36,446 nucleotides of DNA from Desulfobacteraceae bacterium (GCA_003354055.1 PIVQ01000013.1:1-36446), one strand, 5' to 3'; shown: positions 8,444 to 17,125, counted from the first letter of the stretch. Numbers and translations: made by a program. Notes: generated by a model not told the origin, from the sequence alone.

Positions 8444-10057
8444 ATGATGAAGTACTATTTGAGAATTGGTGCCCATTCTTCACTGTATCTGCAGTGGAGC
8501 TTGCGCATACTGATGGGGTTTTTACTATTAACAGGCGTGGCCGGCATTTCGGGTTGCGCCACCACCCATTTATACAATAAGGAGAACGATGCAACGGCTT
8601 TGGCAGCCAAGACGGCCGGTGATGAAATCAATTTCTCGGAAACCATTACTCAGGAGCGCGCAAATCTCGCGCAGCTCCTGACCAATGAGTTAGAGATTGT
8701 TAACCAATTTTCAGTCACCCGGCGCAACACAGAGCTTCGTGCTCTGCTCGAGGACAAGATTGACGCGGGAGGATCTCAGGGTATGGAGCCCCTCAGCAAG
8801 AAATTAAAACGATTTACCAATGACCGTTTAATGATACTGGCAGGAAAAAATGACTATCGCGATATGTTGGATCACGCGGATGACATCATGGGCAATCGTG
8901 AAAAAGTAGATCAGGAGGTCTATAAATTCCAAAGTCTGCTGTCGGTATCCGCGCCGGAATGTGCGGGCGGGTTGGGCGTACCGGAATTTGTTGTCACTGC
9001 TGATATGAAAAAAAAGTACAAAAAAGCAAAGCCAGCTGGACCGAACAGCGTCGATATCGACGGGCTATTGAGCAAATTTAAGACACAATGTAACAAATAT
9101 CAGACAGCCTGGAAAGCGCTGAACAATTCGGCTGGTGTGCTCAATAAAATTGCCGATTCCGAAAGGAAAGCGCGTAAAATTCTCGAGGACGAAGAAACTG
9201 CGGCAAAAGATGCTAAGGATGCATACGAAGCGACCCTCAAGAAATTCAACGTGGCGCTCAAAAATGCCTCCGAAGATACGAAAAAGAAGATCAAAGAGAA
9301 AGCCGAGGCGATACAGGACAAACTTGTTTTGCTTGCGAAAGCAGGTGGCGCATTTGGAGAACTTGGTGCGGTTGACGCAAAGATCAAGCAGATTGATCTT
9401 ATCTTAGAAGCCGTAGGTCAGGGCAAAGTCGAAGATGGAAAAATAGAAAATGCGAGTGATGAAACAAAACGAGCCGTCGCAATGTTCGCTCAATTCCAGC
9501 ATTTTGCCGGAGGCCTATCGACGATAGATGCGCTATCCAACTTGCCTCATGTTACTGCCTTGTTATTTGAAAAAGAGCGATTGTTGGTGCTGAAAGAAAA
9601 TGCTGAAAGAAAAATCAGCCGAAGCAAAGAGCGCATTACACTCCTCAACCAGAAACGAAAGTCGATCATCTCTGAGGTCCAAGCACTTGTTGATTCTGCT
9701 CAACACCTCAGGTGGGCGCTTAAAGCGAACACGGACAACCCTATCACGAAAGAGGATTTGTATAAAAATCCCATTGAGGAATCCGCACGGCGCCACATGG
9801 TGATGGCGCTGGCATTTTATCTAAACACGTTTACCGGCCCCCGTCATCTAGCCCATCAAGCAGACTACCGTATGATTGATCTTGATCATGCTCAGGCACT
9901 CGATGCCTCTGAGACGGCTCTGAAGCTTTGGGACGTGGCAATTAAGCAACCGGTCAATGTTTTGGCGACTTACCACGGTTCCGGTATTAAGCAGGAAGAT
10001 ATCTTTGAGCTGCTCAAGGCAGCTGGTTTATTTACTATAGCTATGGGGGTTAACTAA
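8444..10057 (+). CDS. large coiled-coil lipoprotein, unknown family
   Basis: The 537-residue product has an N-terminal export signal with a hydrophobic stretch (~22-36) and a lipobox ISGC with Cys38, so it should be a lipid-anchored envelope protein. After the anchor the chain is highly charged and helical, rich in Lys, Glu and Ala. Long predicted coiled coils cover ~225-300 and ~375-415. AGGAGG lies eight bases before the first of two adjacent ATG codons. Its stop codon overlaps the next gene's start (TAATG), so the two are translationally coupled. I recognise no domain. A structural or scaffold role in the envelope is a guess. Confidence 0.8.
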   Translation: MMKYYLRIGAHSSLYLQWSLRILMGFLLLTGVAGISGCATTHLYNKENDATALAAKTAGDEINFSETITQERANLAQLLTNELEIVNQFSVTRRNTELRALLEDKIDAGGSQGMEPLSKKLKRFTNDRLMILAGKNDYRDMLDHADDIMGNREKVDQEVYKFQSLLSVSAPECAGGLGVPEFVVTADMKKKYKKAKPAGPNSVDIDGLLSKFKTQCNKYQTAWKALNNSAGVLNKIADSERKARKILEDEETAAKDAKDAYEATLKKFNVALKNASEDTKKKIKEKAEAIQDKLVLLAKAGGAFGELGAVDAKIKQIDLILEAVGQGKVEDGKIENASDETKRAVAMFAQFQHFAGGLSTIDALSNLPHVTALLFEKERLLVLKENAERKISRSKERITLLNQKRKSIISEVQALVDSAQHLRWALKANTDNPITKEDLYKNPIEESARRHMVMALAFYLNTFTGPRHLAHQADYRMIDLDHAQALDASETALKLWDVAIKQPVNVLATYHGSGIKQEDIFELLKAAGLFTIAMGVN

Positions 10058-10731
10058 TGGCTACTAAATTTATTCTGCAAATTTCTGTAATTGGTATGAT
10101 AAGCATCCTGTTCGTAGGGTGTACATCAACACACGAGGTTAGAAATCTTGCTAAACTGACTGCGGCCAACTCTTCACTTGTGAATTCACAACTCACTGGT
10201 TTTGCCAAAGATCGCCAAAAGATAGCTGAACTCCGGGCGGATGCTATAGCCTCTCTTAGCGAAGAAGTCGAACGCCAGCAGGCGACCTTTGATACATATA
10301 TAGAAAGCGCACGTGCCGCAGCCACGATTTCTGGACAGGACAAGAAACCAAGCTACGCTAGGTTTGTCATTGAGTTACAGCGCGTCTCTGATACCATTCA
10401 GAAGCGCCAGCAGCTGGTTCCGCTCAAACATGAGGCGGTTCGCAAGGAAATTCTGGCTGCACAGCAAGCCTTGATAACGCCTAAAAAAAATCTAAGTACA
10501 ATCGTAAAAAAACTGGGCGTTCTTGCTAAAGAACCGAGTCGAAAGGATCAGATAGAGTTTGTTGCGGAATACCTCAAAGGGGTAGCTGATGACCTTAAGA
10601 CTGCCAAAAAGGCATCTTCAGATGCAGTCGAGACGGTCAAAGAGGCATCTGCAGAAGTCAACGCGAAAAACACTAAGCAGGATCTCGATGGTGTAAACAA
10701 CAAAAGTTCTGATTCTGCTTCCAAACCCTGA
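10057..10731 (+). CDS. coiled-coil lipoprotein, second gene of the cluster
   Basis: This 224-residue protein has a typical lipoprotein signal (hydrophobic ~5-20, lipobox FVGC, Cys22). The mature part is almost entirely helical and charged (about 60-200) with a polar Ser/Asn/Lys tail. The ATG overlaps the stop of the upstream lipoprotein gene by one base, indicating coupling and probably matched amounts of the two proteins. The family is not recognised. The shared architecture of lipid anchor plus coiled coil suggests it pairs with the product of 8444-10057 (inference). Confidence 0.78.
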   Translation: MATKFILQISVIGMISILFVGCTSTHEVRNLAKLTAANSSLVNSQLTGFAKDRQKIAELRADAIASLSEEVERQQATFDTYIESARAAATISGQDKKPSYARFVIELQRVSDTIQKRQQLVPLKHEAVRKEILAAQQALITPKKNLSTIVKKLGVLAKEPSRKDQIEFVAEYLKGVADDLKTAKKASSDAVETVKEASAEVNAKNTKQDLDGVNNKSSDSASKP

Positions 10732-10779
10732 TATCGATAGACCCATTTATTGAAAAATTCAAACAATAGGAGACTCAAA

Positions 10780-11163
10780 ATGCCAAAAAAAACAGAATTG
10801 ACCCCAGCGGCTATCCAGGAGTATCTGGATAGCCACAGCGCAACCAGAGAAAACTTTGTTGATTCGATCTCGAAATTACGTAAACGCAATCGACGCGCAG
10901 AAGGTCCGGGAGAGGTCGCTGAAAACGATGCAAAGATCTTGGACCTAACAGCAGACAAGGCTTTATTGGATTCAAAAAAAGCTGCTTTTGAAGCGGACAG
11001 GCATACCATTACCCCGCCAACCCCAGAGCAACTTGACACCCTCGAGGATCTTGTCACGAAAGTTGAAGAGTTGAACGTCAAAACAGAAATCATCAATCAG
11101 GTTTTGCAGTTAAGCGCACAGGCGTTGACGACCTTCAACGAGATCCACCCAAACCAGGATTAA
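10780..11163 (+). CDS. small soluble helical protein, third gene of the cluster
   Basis: The 127-residue product, starting MPKKTELTP, has no signal peptide or membrane segment and appears fully helical and charged, with helices at ~10-35, ~50-70 and ~85-118. I chose the ATG at 10780 because AATAGGAG lies just upstream. A TTG ten codons earlier in the same frame has no ribosome binding site. It follows the second lipoprotein by 48 bp on the same strand and precedes the second palindromic repeat by about 12 bp. The family is unknown. It may be a cytoplasmic or periplasmic partner or chaperone of the two lipoproteins, but nothing proves this. Confidence 0.7.
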   Translation: MPKKTELTPAAIQEYLDSHSATRENFVDSISKLRKRNRRAEGPGEVAENDAKILDLTADKALLDSKKAAFEADRHTITPPTPEQLDTLEDLVTKVEELNVKTEIINQVLQLSAQALTTFNEIHPNQD

Positions 11164-11174
11164 GTTGTCACCAA

Positions 11175-11292
11175 TTAGGCACAAGTTCATAAATAAATCA
11201 CCCAGGCAATTGGCGCAGCATTTTTATTGACCGCCTGCCATGTGTGATTATCGATTCTATGCTGGGTGATTTAATTTTGATACCCTGCCTAA
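11175..11292. repeat. 118-bp palindromic repeat, copy 2
   Basis: This is the second copy of the element at 8225-8340. Here the ends are clear: TTAGGCA (11175-11181) and TGCCTAA (11286-11292) are perfect inverted repeats. The inner arms AAATCACCCAG and CTGGGTGATTT are also perfect, and the 13-base spacers between outer and inner arms match at about 7 positions. The whole can be read as ~31-bp imperfect terminal inverted repeats around a ~56-bp core. Like copy 1 it lies directly downstream of a stop codon. It precedes the dipeptidase gene. Confidence 0.75.
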
Positions 11293-11378
11293 CTTGGATA
11301 TACATTGAAAAAATCGGACCATTTTTAACACTATACAGCGAACAAGCTGGTAAGTGGACAAACACAAAGGAGCTAAGA

Positions 11379-13091
11379 ATGAAGGCATCTACCTGGCTTG
11401 TTTTATCCTGCACCATGATTTCAATGATCAGTCTTGGCTGTGAATCCAAATACCAGGCAGCAAAATTTCTTATCAATGAACAGAATAAACTGGTGGAGCC
11501 TCCTCCAATCGTTTCAAAAGAGATGGAGGAGCGCCACCAGGATTTGGAATTTATAGCGGACATGCATGCAGACACAGGCAATTGGAGCACTTTTTTTGAA
11601 GAAAAAAATGAACAGCTCCTGGGCAAATGTGAGGATGCCGCCTGCTCAAGCAGAAGGGCCAACTCCAAGGGTCATGTGGATGCGGTAAGGCTGGTCAAAG
11701 GTAATGTGGCCCTGCAGGTGTTTGCCTTGATCAACGGGGGATCTGCCGATCAATACGGTGACTCCAGGACCTTTCAGGCGGATATTTACAACGATGCCAC
11801 CGGCAGGGAAGAGCCAAAGACGCTGCTGCTGAGAAACTATCAGCGAAACCCGGCCTCCGGTTATTTCAGGGGCCACTCAAAAGAAGGCTCTGAAGCCTAT
11901 GAAAAACAATATTGGATGACGCCCAGGCCACCCATCCAGTATGTATTGAATTTCATGGGATATCCCTGTGAGTACTGGTACCATGATCATCCAGACCCAG
12001 ACCGTTGGTTCAGGAAATGGCCTTTTTATGCCTGGGGCAGACTGACAAACCAGACCTGCCCTGAGGCTGATGCAGACCCCTTTCATGATATCCAGCTGAA
12101 CTGGTCCAAAAAATTCTCTGAAAACCTTCACAGTGCAGCCAAAGATTCTCTGGATGAGGAAATTCAGTTCTCCATCATAAAGTCCAGAGAGAATCTTGTT
12201 GAATTAATCCAAAAAAGAAAAATTAGCAAAAACAGTGTCGGGGCGATGCTCTCCACCGAAGGCCTCTATATGGAAGGCTATTTAACAGATGAGAATACAG
12301 ACCGGAAGGTGGAGCAGCTTTTTTATCAGCTTTACAATGACGGTTACCGAATGCTGGCCTTGACCCATTTTGTGGACAGTGAATTCGGAGGTTCCAGCAC
12401 AGGTGCAGGGGATTTAAACTGGAATACACCTTATGGGCCCTATGATCCGGACAGTCCCCCCTGGGACAAAAAGTCCAGGGGATTGAAAATCGGCCTCAGC
12501 TCGGCTGGCCGGACCCTGGTAAAGCTAATGCTCAAACATGGTGTCATCATTGACGTGGCCCATGCCTCTCCCAATCTCGTCTCTGCTCTTGTTGACCAGG
12601 CGGTTAAAGCCAGACGCCCTCTCGTATGCTCCCACACAGGATTAAAACTCTTTACCGGCCAGGATCCCAGGAATCTGTCCAAAAATGAGGTGATTGAAAT
12701 TGCTGCCACAAACGGGATCATAGGCATTGGATACTGGGATAAATTTGTCGGAGGGAGCAGGCCCATAGATTTTGCAAGGGCAGTCCGTTTTCTGGTGGAT
12801 CTCATTGACAGCGCCCGGATTCATCAGTTCAATGATCCATCAGCCCCCTTGGTCAGGGGAATTGATGTGGCTGCCCTTGGTTCTGATTTTGACGGCGGGA
12901 TCAAGGCCATGATGGATACAGCACAACTTGGTGCGATTACCCAGGCACTGACCTGTACCTATGACCCTGTTTTTAACCCGGACTGCCTGGAAGACAATTT
13001 TAATCTTAAGGAGTTAAAACAGATCATGGGTGAAAACACAAAGCGGGTGATGATGGCACTTTTGCCGGAAAAGACACGCAAGCTGCCCTAA
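11379..13091 (+). CDS. membrane dipeptidase-like lipoprotein (peptidase M19)
   Basis: The 570-residue product has a lipobox (ISLGC, Cys21) and a peptidase family M19 (renal or membrane dipeptidase) TIM-barrel. Metal-ligand motifs visible in order are DMHADT (His63, Asp65), the bridging Glu region STEGLYMEGY, IIDVAHASP, VCSHTGLK and LGSDFDGG. These enzymes are Zn enzymes cleaving dipeptides, including some D-residue-containing ones; an envelope peptidoglycan or peptide-scavenging role is likely. It is longer than typical ~350-400-residue family members because of an insertion at ~100-230 between the first metal motif and the rest. The ATG at 11379 follows AAAGGAG; an earlier in-frame ATG at 11244 lies inside the repeat and has no such site. 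Confidence 0.88.
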   Translation: MKASTWLVLSCTMISMISLGCESKYQAAKFLINEQNKLVEPPPIVSKEMEERHQDLEFIADMHADTGNWSTFFEEKNEQLLGKCEDAACSSRRANSKGHVDAVRLVKGNVALQVFALINGGSADQYGDSRTFQADIYNDATGREEPKTLLLRNYQRNPASGYFRGHSKEGSEAYEKQYWMTPRPPIQYVLNFMGYPCEYWYHDHPDPDRWFRKWPFYAWGRLTNQTCPEADADPFHDIQLNWSKKFSENLHSAAKDSLDEEIQFSIIKSRENLVELIQKRKISKNSVGAMLSTEGLYMEGYLTDENTDRKVEQLFYQLYNDGYRMLALTHFVDSEFGGSSTGAGDLNWNTPYGPYDPDSPPWDKKSRGLKIGLSSAGRTLVKLMLKHGVIIDVAHASPNLVSALVDQAVKARRPLVCSHTGLKLFTGQDPRNLSKNEVIEIAATNGIIGIGYWDKFVGGSRPIDFARAVRFLVDLIDSARIHQFNDPSAPLVRGIDVAALGSDFDGGIKAMMDTAQLGAITQALTCTYDPVFNPDCLEDNFNLKELKQIMGENTKRVMMALLPEKTRKLP

Positions 13092-13201
13092 TTCTGGTCA
13101 AAGCCATTGACAGTGACCTCCAAGGTAATCAAAAAGAATACCCTGAGCGGATCTTCTATAACACGGCCCGGGCAATGATCTCTTACCTGGAAGACTCATA
13201 G
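13091..13201 (+). pseudogene. orphan C-terminal coding remnant
   Basis: Directly after the dipeptidase stop, a different frame reads about 36 well-formed codons containing LVKAIDSDLQGNQKEYPERI and FYNTARAMISYLEDS before a TAG. It has no start codon or ribosome binding site of its own. The frame remains open a little way back into the dipeptidase tail. The composition looks like the C-terminus of an enzyme whose main body has been lost. I cannot name the family. It may mark the scar of a deletion that placed the dipeptidase gene here. Confidence 0.35.
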
Positions 13202-13429
13202 AGGAAGACCTAACCTGCGCAGCTGTTTTAATGCCTGGGCAAGGCCTTTCCCGGCAGCGATGAAAAATAGCGCATTCAATTCCCGAATGCTGTGGCGAAT
13301 GAAAATTGGAAAAGTGCCGGTCGTGTCTATGCCAAAACCACAATAACAACTTCCTCCAAAAGCAGGTGATATAAAAAATAATAAAAAGGCCCTGATCATC
13401 GTTTTGATAACCAATACCCTATACTTCAT
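13196..13429 (-). CDS. doubtful small exported protein
   Basis: A 77-codon frame begins MKYRVLVIKTMIRAFLLFFI, which reads like a signal peptide, followed by SCYCGFGID. No ribosome binding site precedes the ATG and no family is recognised. It occupies part of the otherwise empty 13202-13660 stretch, where I see no other gene. It could equally be chance in decayed sequence. Confidence 0.18.
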   Translation of the reverse strand: MKYRVLVIKTMIRAFLLFFISPAFGGSCYCGFGIDTTGTFPIFIRHSIRELNALFFIAAGKGLAQALKQLRRLGLPL

Positions 13430-13660
13430 TAAAAATTACATGTAAGGCAGGTAACGCTGATAGTTCCGAGAAATGTCCGATCCTGGATGGATCCAAGGAG
13501 TATACTATTTTGATATATGACACTTCAGGCCAGACCTGCCACAAAAAAAAACGGATATTCAATAGTAACACTTGTTGGGTTTAAATTTTCAAACCTGCCG
13601 GACTCACTCAATTATGGAAGTATATTTTTCTTGCTTTTTATCCCAATATGAAAGGAGTAA

Positions 13661-14815
13661 ATGATGGTTAAAAAACTTGTTTTTGCTACAGTCTTTGGAC
13701 TATTTATAATGCAGCTAATGGCTTGTTCACGGCCTTATCGAAAACCGGTGATAGATCCTCAAGTAGGATTTAATGGAATAGAAACCCTTCTTAAACAAAG
13801 CAAAAGCATTGGTCTGATAACCATTCATGGAATGTGTCATCATGATCTTACGTGGATGGAAAAAAACTTATCCCATTTTTCTGAAGCACTAAACATGGAA
13901 ATTTCTGAAATCCCGCCAAAAGAAATTTTCAGTGAAGGGACAATTGGCGTAAAAGCGTATAGATCTGATCTCACTAAGGAAGGAGAGCAACTTTCAGTCT
14001 ACGGTATTATTTACTCATCTATCACACTCCAGGCCAAGCAAAAGAATCTATGCCAAGATGTAAGCCGTGAGACATCTGTTTGTCCGGATACGATTTTGAC
14101 CTATAATCGCAAACGGGCTTCAATTAACGCCGCCGTTAAAAACAATCTGATGAATGATTGTTTGGCTGACGCGGTGCTGTATCTGGGACCTGCCGGGGAA
14201 AAAATCCGGGCAGGCGTGCGGGATGCCCTTACTGCGATATTCAATGATATGAAACGAAATCAAAGCCTGGCCGAAGGTCCGGTGGTGTTTTTGAGTGAAA
14301 GTTTAGGCAGTAAGGTTCTTGGTGATGCTCTTTTGTGCGGACCTCCGGATGCTTTAGAGAACTTTCTTCCAGACCTGGCTAGAACAAGCCATGTTTTTTT
14401 CAGTGCGAACCAAATACCACTTTTGAACTTAGGGAGCAGCGGAAAAACCTGTACTGCAAACTCTGCCTTAAAGGTGTTAAAAACCACTAAAGCTAAATTG
14501 AGAGCCGTCCCAAACGGAAAGATGGGTATGGCTGGTTTTCTTGATGTGATAGAAGCTGCCAGAACCTTGAAGCAGTATAGAAAATCGTTTCCGGATCAAG
14601 AGGCAGAATCCTTTACAATTGTTTCTTTTACTGACCCAAATGACCTTCTCAGTTATGAGGTGCTGCCAAAAGACTTGGGAGGAAGAGAAGTGATCAATAT
14701 TATCGTCAGCAATGATTCTACCGTTTTGAATTTGATTGAAAACCCTGTAAAGGCCCATACTGGTTACCGACAAAATTCTTCAGTCCTTCGGCTCCTTCGA
14801 GAAGGGTCTCAATAA
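13661..14815 (+). CDS. alpha/beta-hydrolase-like lipoprotein
   Basis: The 384-residue product has a signal peptide and lipobox LMAC (Cys22), so it should be lipid-anchored. The body shows features of a serine alpha/beta hydrolase: ITIHGMCHHD (54-62, possible oxyanion region), a nucleophile elbow SESLG with Ser214, the acidic FTDPNDLLSYE (Asp325 or Asp328), and a late His366 in KAHTGY. The Ser-Asp-His order fits a lipase or esterase. The family is not recognised and the elbow has Ser in place of the usual first Gly. AAAGGAG lies just before the first of two ATG codons. It has no close operon partner; the neighbouring dipeptidase is also an envelope lipoprotein. Confidence 0.7.
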   Translation: MMVKKLVFATVFGLFIMQLMACSRPYRKPVIDPQVGFNGIETLLKQSKSIGLITIHGMCHHDLTWMEKNLSHFSEALNMEISEIPPKEIFSEGTIGVKAYRSDLTKEGEQLSVYGIIYSSITLQAKQKNLCQDVSRETSVCPDTILTYNRKRASINAAVKNNLMNDCLADAVLYLGPAGEKIRAGVRDALTAIFNDMKRNQSLAEGPVVFLSESLGSKVLGDALLCGPPDALENFLPDLARTSHVFFSANQIPLLNLGSSGKTCTANSALKVLKTTKAKLRAVPNGKMGMAGFLDVIEAARTLKQYRKSFPDQEAESFTIVSFTDPNDLLSYEVLPKDLGGREVINIIVSNDSTVLNLIENPVKAHTGYRQNSSVLRLLREGSQ

Positions 14816-14975
14816 TTTATTGAGCTCCATGAACAGAAGTTAATTAAATCGCCAATATCAGGGCCGATTTAAAATTACCAAAAAATAAGAGTTTTTCTCT
14901 TGTAAACCAGTAAATAGCGCTTGCAGAAAGACCATATTCAATAGATGTAAAAGAGGCAATATAACGGACATCCCA

Positions 14976-15158
14976 TTAAGGTTGAATGGCTACTCCATCC
15001 ATTTGTGACACGATCCATGAAGGCAGCCACTCAACAGTGAAAAAACTGCCAGATGATGCAAGAACAGCTATAAGGATCATTAATAATATCTTCATATACA
15101 TTCCATAGTGCTGACGCTTGAACTGTGCCGCCTGGTCGCCCTTTGGCCGGGCCAGCAC
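14976..15158 (-). CDS. possible small membrane peptide
   Basis: A 60-codon frame contains the hydrophobic segment MKILLMILIAVLASSGSFF, which could be a single membrane helix or signal peptide. It starts 21 bp after the end of the transporter remnant at 15180 on the same strand. No clear ribosome binding site or family is visible. It may be another fragment of the same decayed region. Confidence 0.22.
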   Translation of the reverse strand: MLARPKGDQAAQFKRQHYGMYMKILLMILIAVLASSGSFFTVEWLPSWIVSQMDGVAIQP

Positions 15159-15179
15159 CAGTGAATTATGTTTGCATTT

Positions 15180-15386
15180 CTAAGCACGACCGACCAAAAC
15201 ACCACCGATAACTATGAAAGCAGCCCCAATTAGCAGATAAAAGACATTGAGCTTAGTATACTCACTGAAAATAATTAGTCCTAAAATAACCGTTACTAAA
15301 GTGCTCATATTTACTAAAGGAACTAGCTTTGATACTGGCATTTGATAAATTGTTAGACCCATTGCAAGACAAATAAAACCAATCAA
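15180..15386 (-). pseudogene. remnant of a small drug/metabolite (DMT/SMR-like) transporter
   Basis: About 68 codons encode two or three hydrophobic helices resembling the C-terminal half of small DMT/SMR-type transporters, including VSKLVPLVNMSTLVTVILGL and GAAFIVIGGVLVGRA. A TGA stop lies directly upstream in frame. The expected N-terminal helices are absent or shifted into another frame, where a diverged stretch runs to about 15567. The family is usually at least 100 residues, so this is probably truncated and non-functional. The surrounding 14816-15647 stretch holds no convincing intact gene. Confidence 0.5.
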
Positions 15387-15647
15387 TCAAAAGGCCTATA
15401 GAATTATTCAAAATACAATTCCTCCAAATATTATATATCTGATTATTTAAGTCGAATTCGAAATAAAGATAAGCGTTAACAATTGTTAATGCGGCCTGTC
15501 TGCTATGTATGCCATTATTAACCACATAGACAGCAAAACAGGATGCATTATGAAAAAATAAAAACAAAATGTTTTACGATGCTGGATTCGCACTCACAGT
15601 CTGATGGCTGTTATCCATATTTTGCATCAATGCCTCATAGGAGAAAA

Positions 15648-16184
15648 ATGAAAAACAGTAAAAAATCCTGGAAGAAAAAAAACATGAACTATTCAGTTGA
15701 TCTGTCCATTCTGATCTTGTTTACGGCGCTTGCCTATAATGGGATGCTACTACAGGTGGTCTATCATATTGGGGAACGTGGCCCGAATTTTACCGTTATG
15801 GGTCTGGATCGGAATGGCTGGCTTGTCATTCATAAAATCCTGAGTGTTTTAAGCGCGGTTGGAATAGGGGTTCATATCAAATTGCATTGGAGCAGAATTC
15901 GGGCTGAAACGCGTAAGGGACTCTTTATCAGACGGTCTCTCAGCAAGAATTCTTCATACTATTTTTTCATTGCCTATGGCATTTCCGGCATATTGGGATT
16001 TATTTCATGGGCCTTCAATAACAACATTGTGGGCAACCATCCTTTTTTACAGCATGCGCTTGTGGAGATTCATGACAAGGTTGCATTTGTTCTCATATTT
16101 CTATTTGCGTTCCATTTGAAAAACGGATTCAGATGGATGCTGAACCGAACCAAAGACGTCGTTGCCTTATTTCCAAGGGCATGA
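15648..16184 (+). CDS. DUF4405-like cytochrome-b-type membrane protein
   Basis: The 178-residue product has four hydrophobic segments with conserved histidines placed as in the DUF4405 or small cytochrome-b-like fold: NGWLVIHKILSV, GIGVHIKLHW, ALVEIHDKVAFV and FAFHLKNGFRWM. Such proteins may bind heme and shuttle electrons in the inner membrane; this is family knowledge, not shown here. I chose the ATG at 15648 because TAGGAG lies five bases upstream; a longer frame back to 15543 has no such signal. It precedes the broken quinone oxidoreductase gene by 66 bp on the same strand, so the two may once have formed a redox operon. Confidence 0.7.
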   Translation: MKNSKKSWKKKNMNYSVDLSILILFTALAYNGMLLQVVYHIGERGPNFTVMGLDRNGWLVIHKILSVLSAVGIGVHIKLHWSRIRAETRKGLFIRRSLSKNSSYYFFIAYGISGILGFISWAFNNNIVGNHPFLQHALVEIHDKVAFVLIFLFAFHLKNGFRWMLNRTKDVVALFPRA

Positions 16185-16250
16185 ACGTTTATCATTGTCC
16201 CGGTTTTGCACTCGGTCTTTTTAACGTAAATTTTAAGAAAGGATAGAAAA

Positions 16251-17086
16251 ATGAAAGCTATTACAATCAACATCTATGGGTCAGCGGAGGTTTTAGATCT
16301 TAGAACCGGCTTGCCTATCCCGAAGGTCGGTCCCCATGACATACTTATCCGGAATAAGGCCACCAGTGTCAATCCAATAGATGTTATGAACATGAAGCTG
16401 CATTTAAACCCAAAAACTTGTCCTTTGAAGAGGCGGCGTCCATCCCTTATGTGGCCATGACGTCCTGGAAAGCTCTGGTAAATCACGCAAAAATAACTCC
16501 ATTTAACGCCACCGGAAAAAAAGTGCTGATCCATGCAGGTTCTGGGGGCATAGGAACCTTTGCCATTCAATTGCTTAAGGCCTGGGGATGTCATGTGGCC
16601 ACGACCTGCAGCACAAGAAATATTGAACTGGTTGAAGAACTGGGAGCGGATCATGTTATTGATTATACCGTTACTGATTTTGCCCATGTGCTTAAAGATT
16701 ACGATGCGGTATATGACACTATCGGTTATAAGGTGGCGGGTAATGAGGAAAAATCAATATCCATACTCAAGCAAAACAGCCGGGCTGCTTATGTTACCAT
16801 TGTTCATCCGATGGTCTCTATAATAACCGATAAAGGACTTTTCGCCGGTGTCCCCAAAATGGGGCTGGCTTTTCTGGCCAAGAAATTAAAAAACTTAGGT
16901 ATTCATTACCGCTGGTCTGTTTTTTCACCAAACGGCGAGGCGCTGGACCAGGTCCGACAAGATCTGGAGATGCAGAGTATCAAGCCGGTGATTGACCGGG
17001 TTTACCCACTGGATCAGATGGCCAAAGCCAATAATTACGTCGAAACCGGCCGGGCCAAGGGGAAGGTTGTTATCAGCATAGACTGA
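16251..17086 (+). pseudogene. NADPH:quinone oxidoreductase (MDR family), internal deletion and frameshift
   Basis: The N-terminal ~48 residues (MKAITINIYGSAEVLDL to VNPIDVMNMK) are typical of zinc-independent medium-chain quinone reductases. After about 16400 the frame is lost. The family reading resumes in another frame at KPKNLSFEEAASIPYVAMTS (from ~16408) and continues to the natural C-terminus, including the NADPH-binding IHAGSGGIGTFAIQLLKAWG. Normal members have about 75-80 residues between NPID and KPKNLS; here only about ten remain. So roughly 200 bases and the reading frame are missing, including part of the catalytic domain. A good ribosome binding site (AAGAAAGGA) still precedes the start. 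A terminator-like palindrome follows at 17110. Confidence 0.8.
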
Positions 17087-17109
17087 GTTGTAGATTTAAA
17101 AAAGAGCGG

Positions 17110-17125
17110 GGGCATGCGCATGCCC
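17110..17125 (+). terminator. palindromic terminator after the oxidoreductase pseudogene
   Basis: GGGCATGCGCATGCCC is a perfect 16-base palindrome followed by TTGTTTTG, 24 bases after the TGA at 17086. It resembles an intrinsic terminator with an imperfect T tract. It would insulate the following Crp-type regulator gene. Confidence 0.5.

Noticed and set aside
8225..11292. The repeat pair with TTAGGCA and TGCCTAAC ends resembles integron attC sites flanking a cassette.
   Set aside because: In attC the left end reads RYYYAAC and the right end GTTRRRY; here the order is reversed, and no integrase gene is present. The core is also not the usual L-box layout.
11244..11378. An upstream ATG at 11244 would extend the dipeptidase by 45 residues.
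   Set aside because: That start lies inside the palindromic repeat, has no ribosome binding site, and would bury the lipoprotein signal; 11379 is better.
14844..14872. Inverted repeat TTAAATCG/CGATTTAA after the hydrolase-like lipoprotein gene as a terminator.
   Set aside because: The stem is AT-rich with a 13-base loop and no T tract follows, so it is too weak to call.
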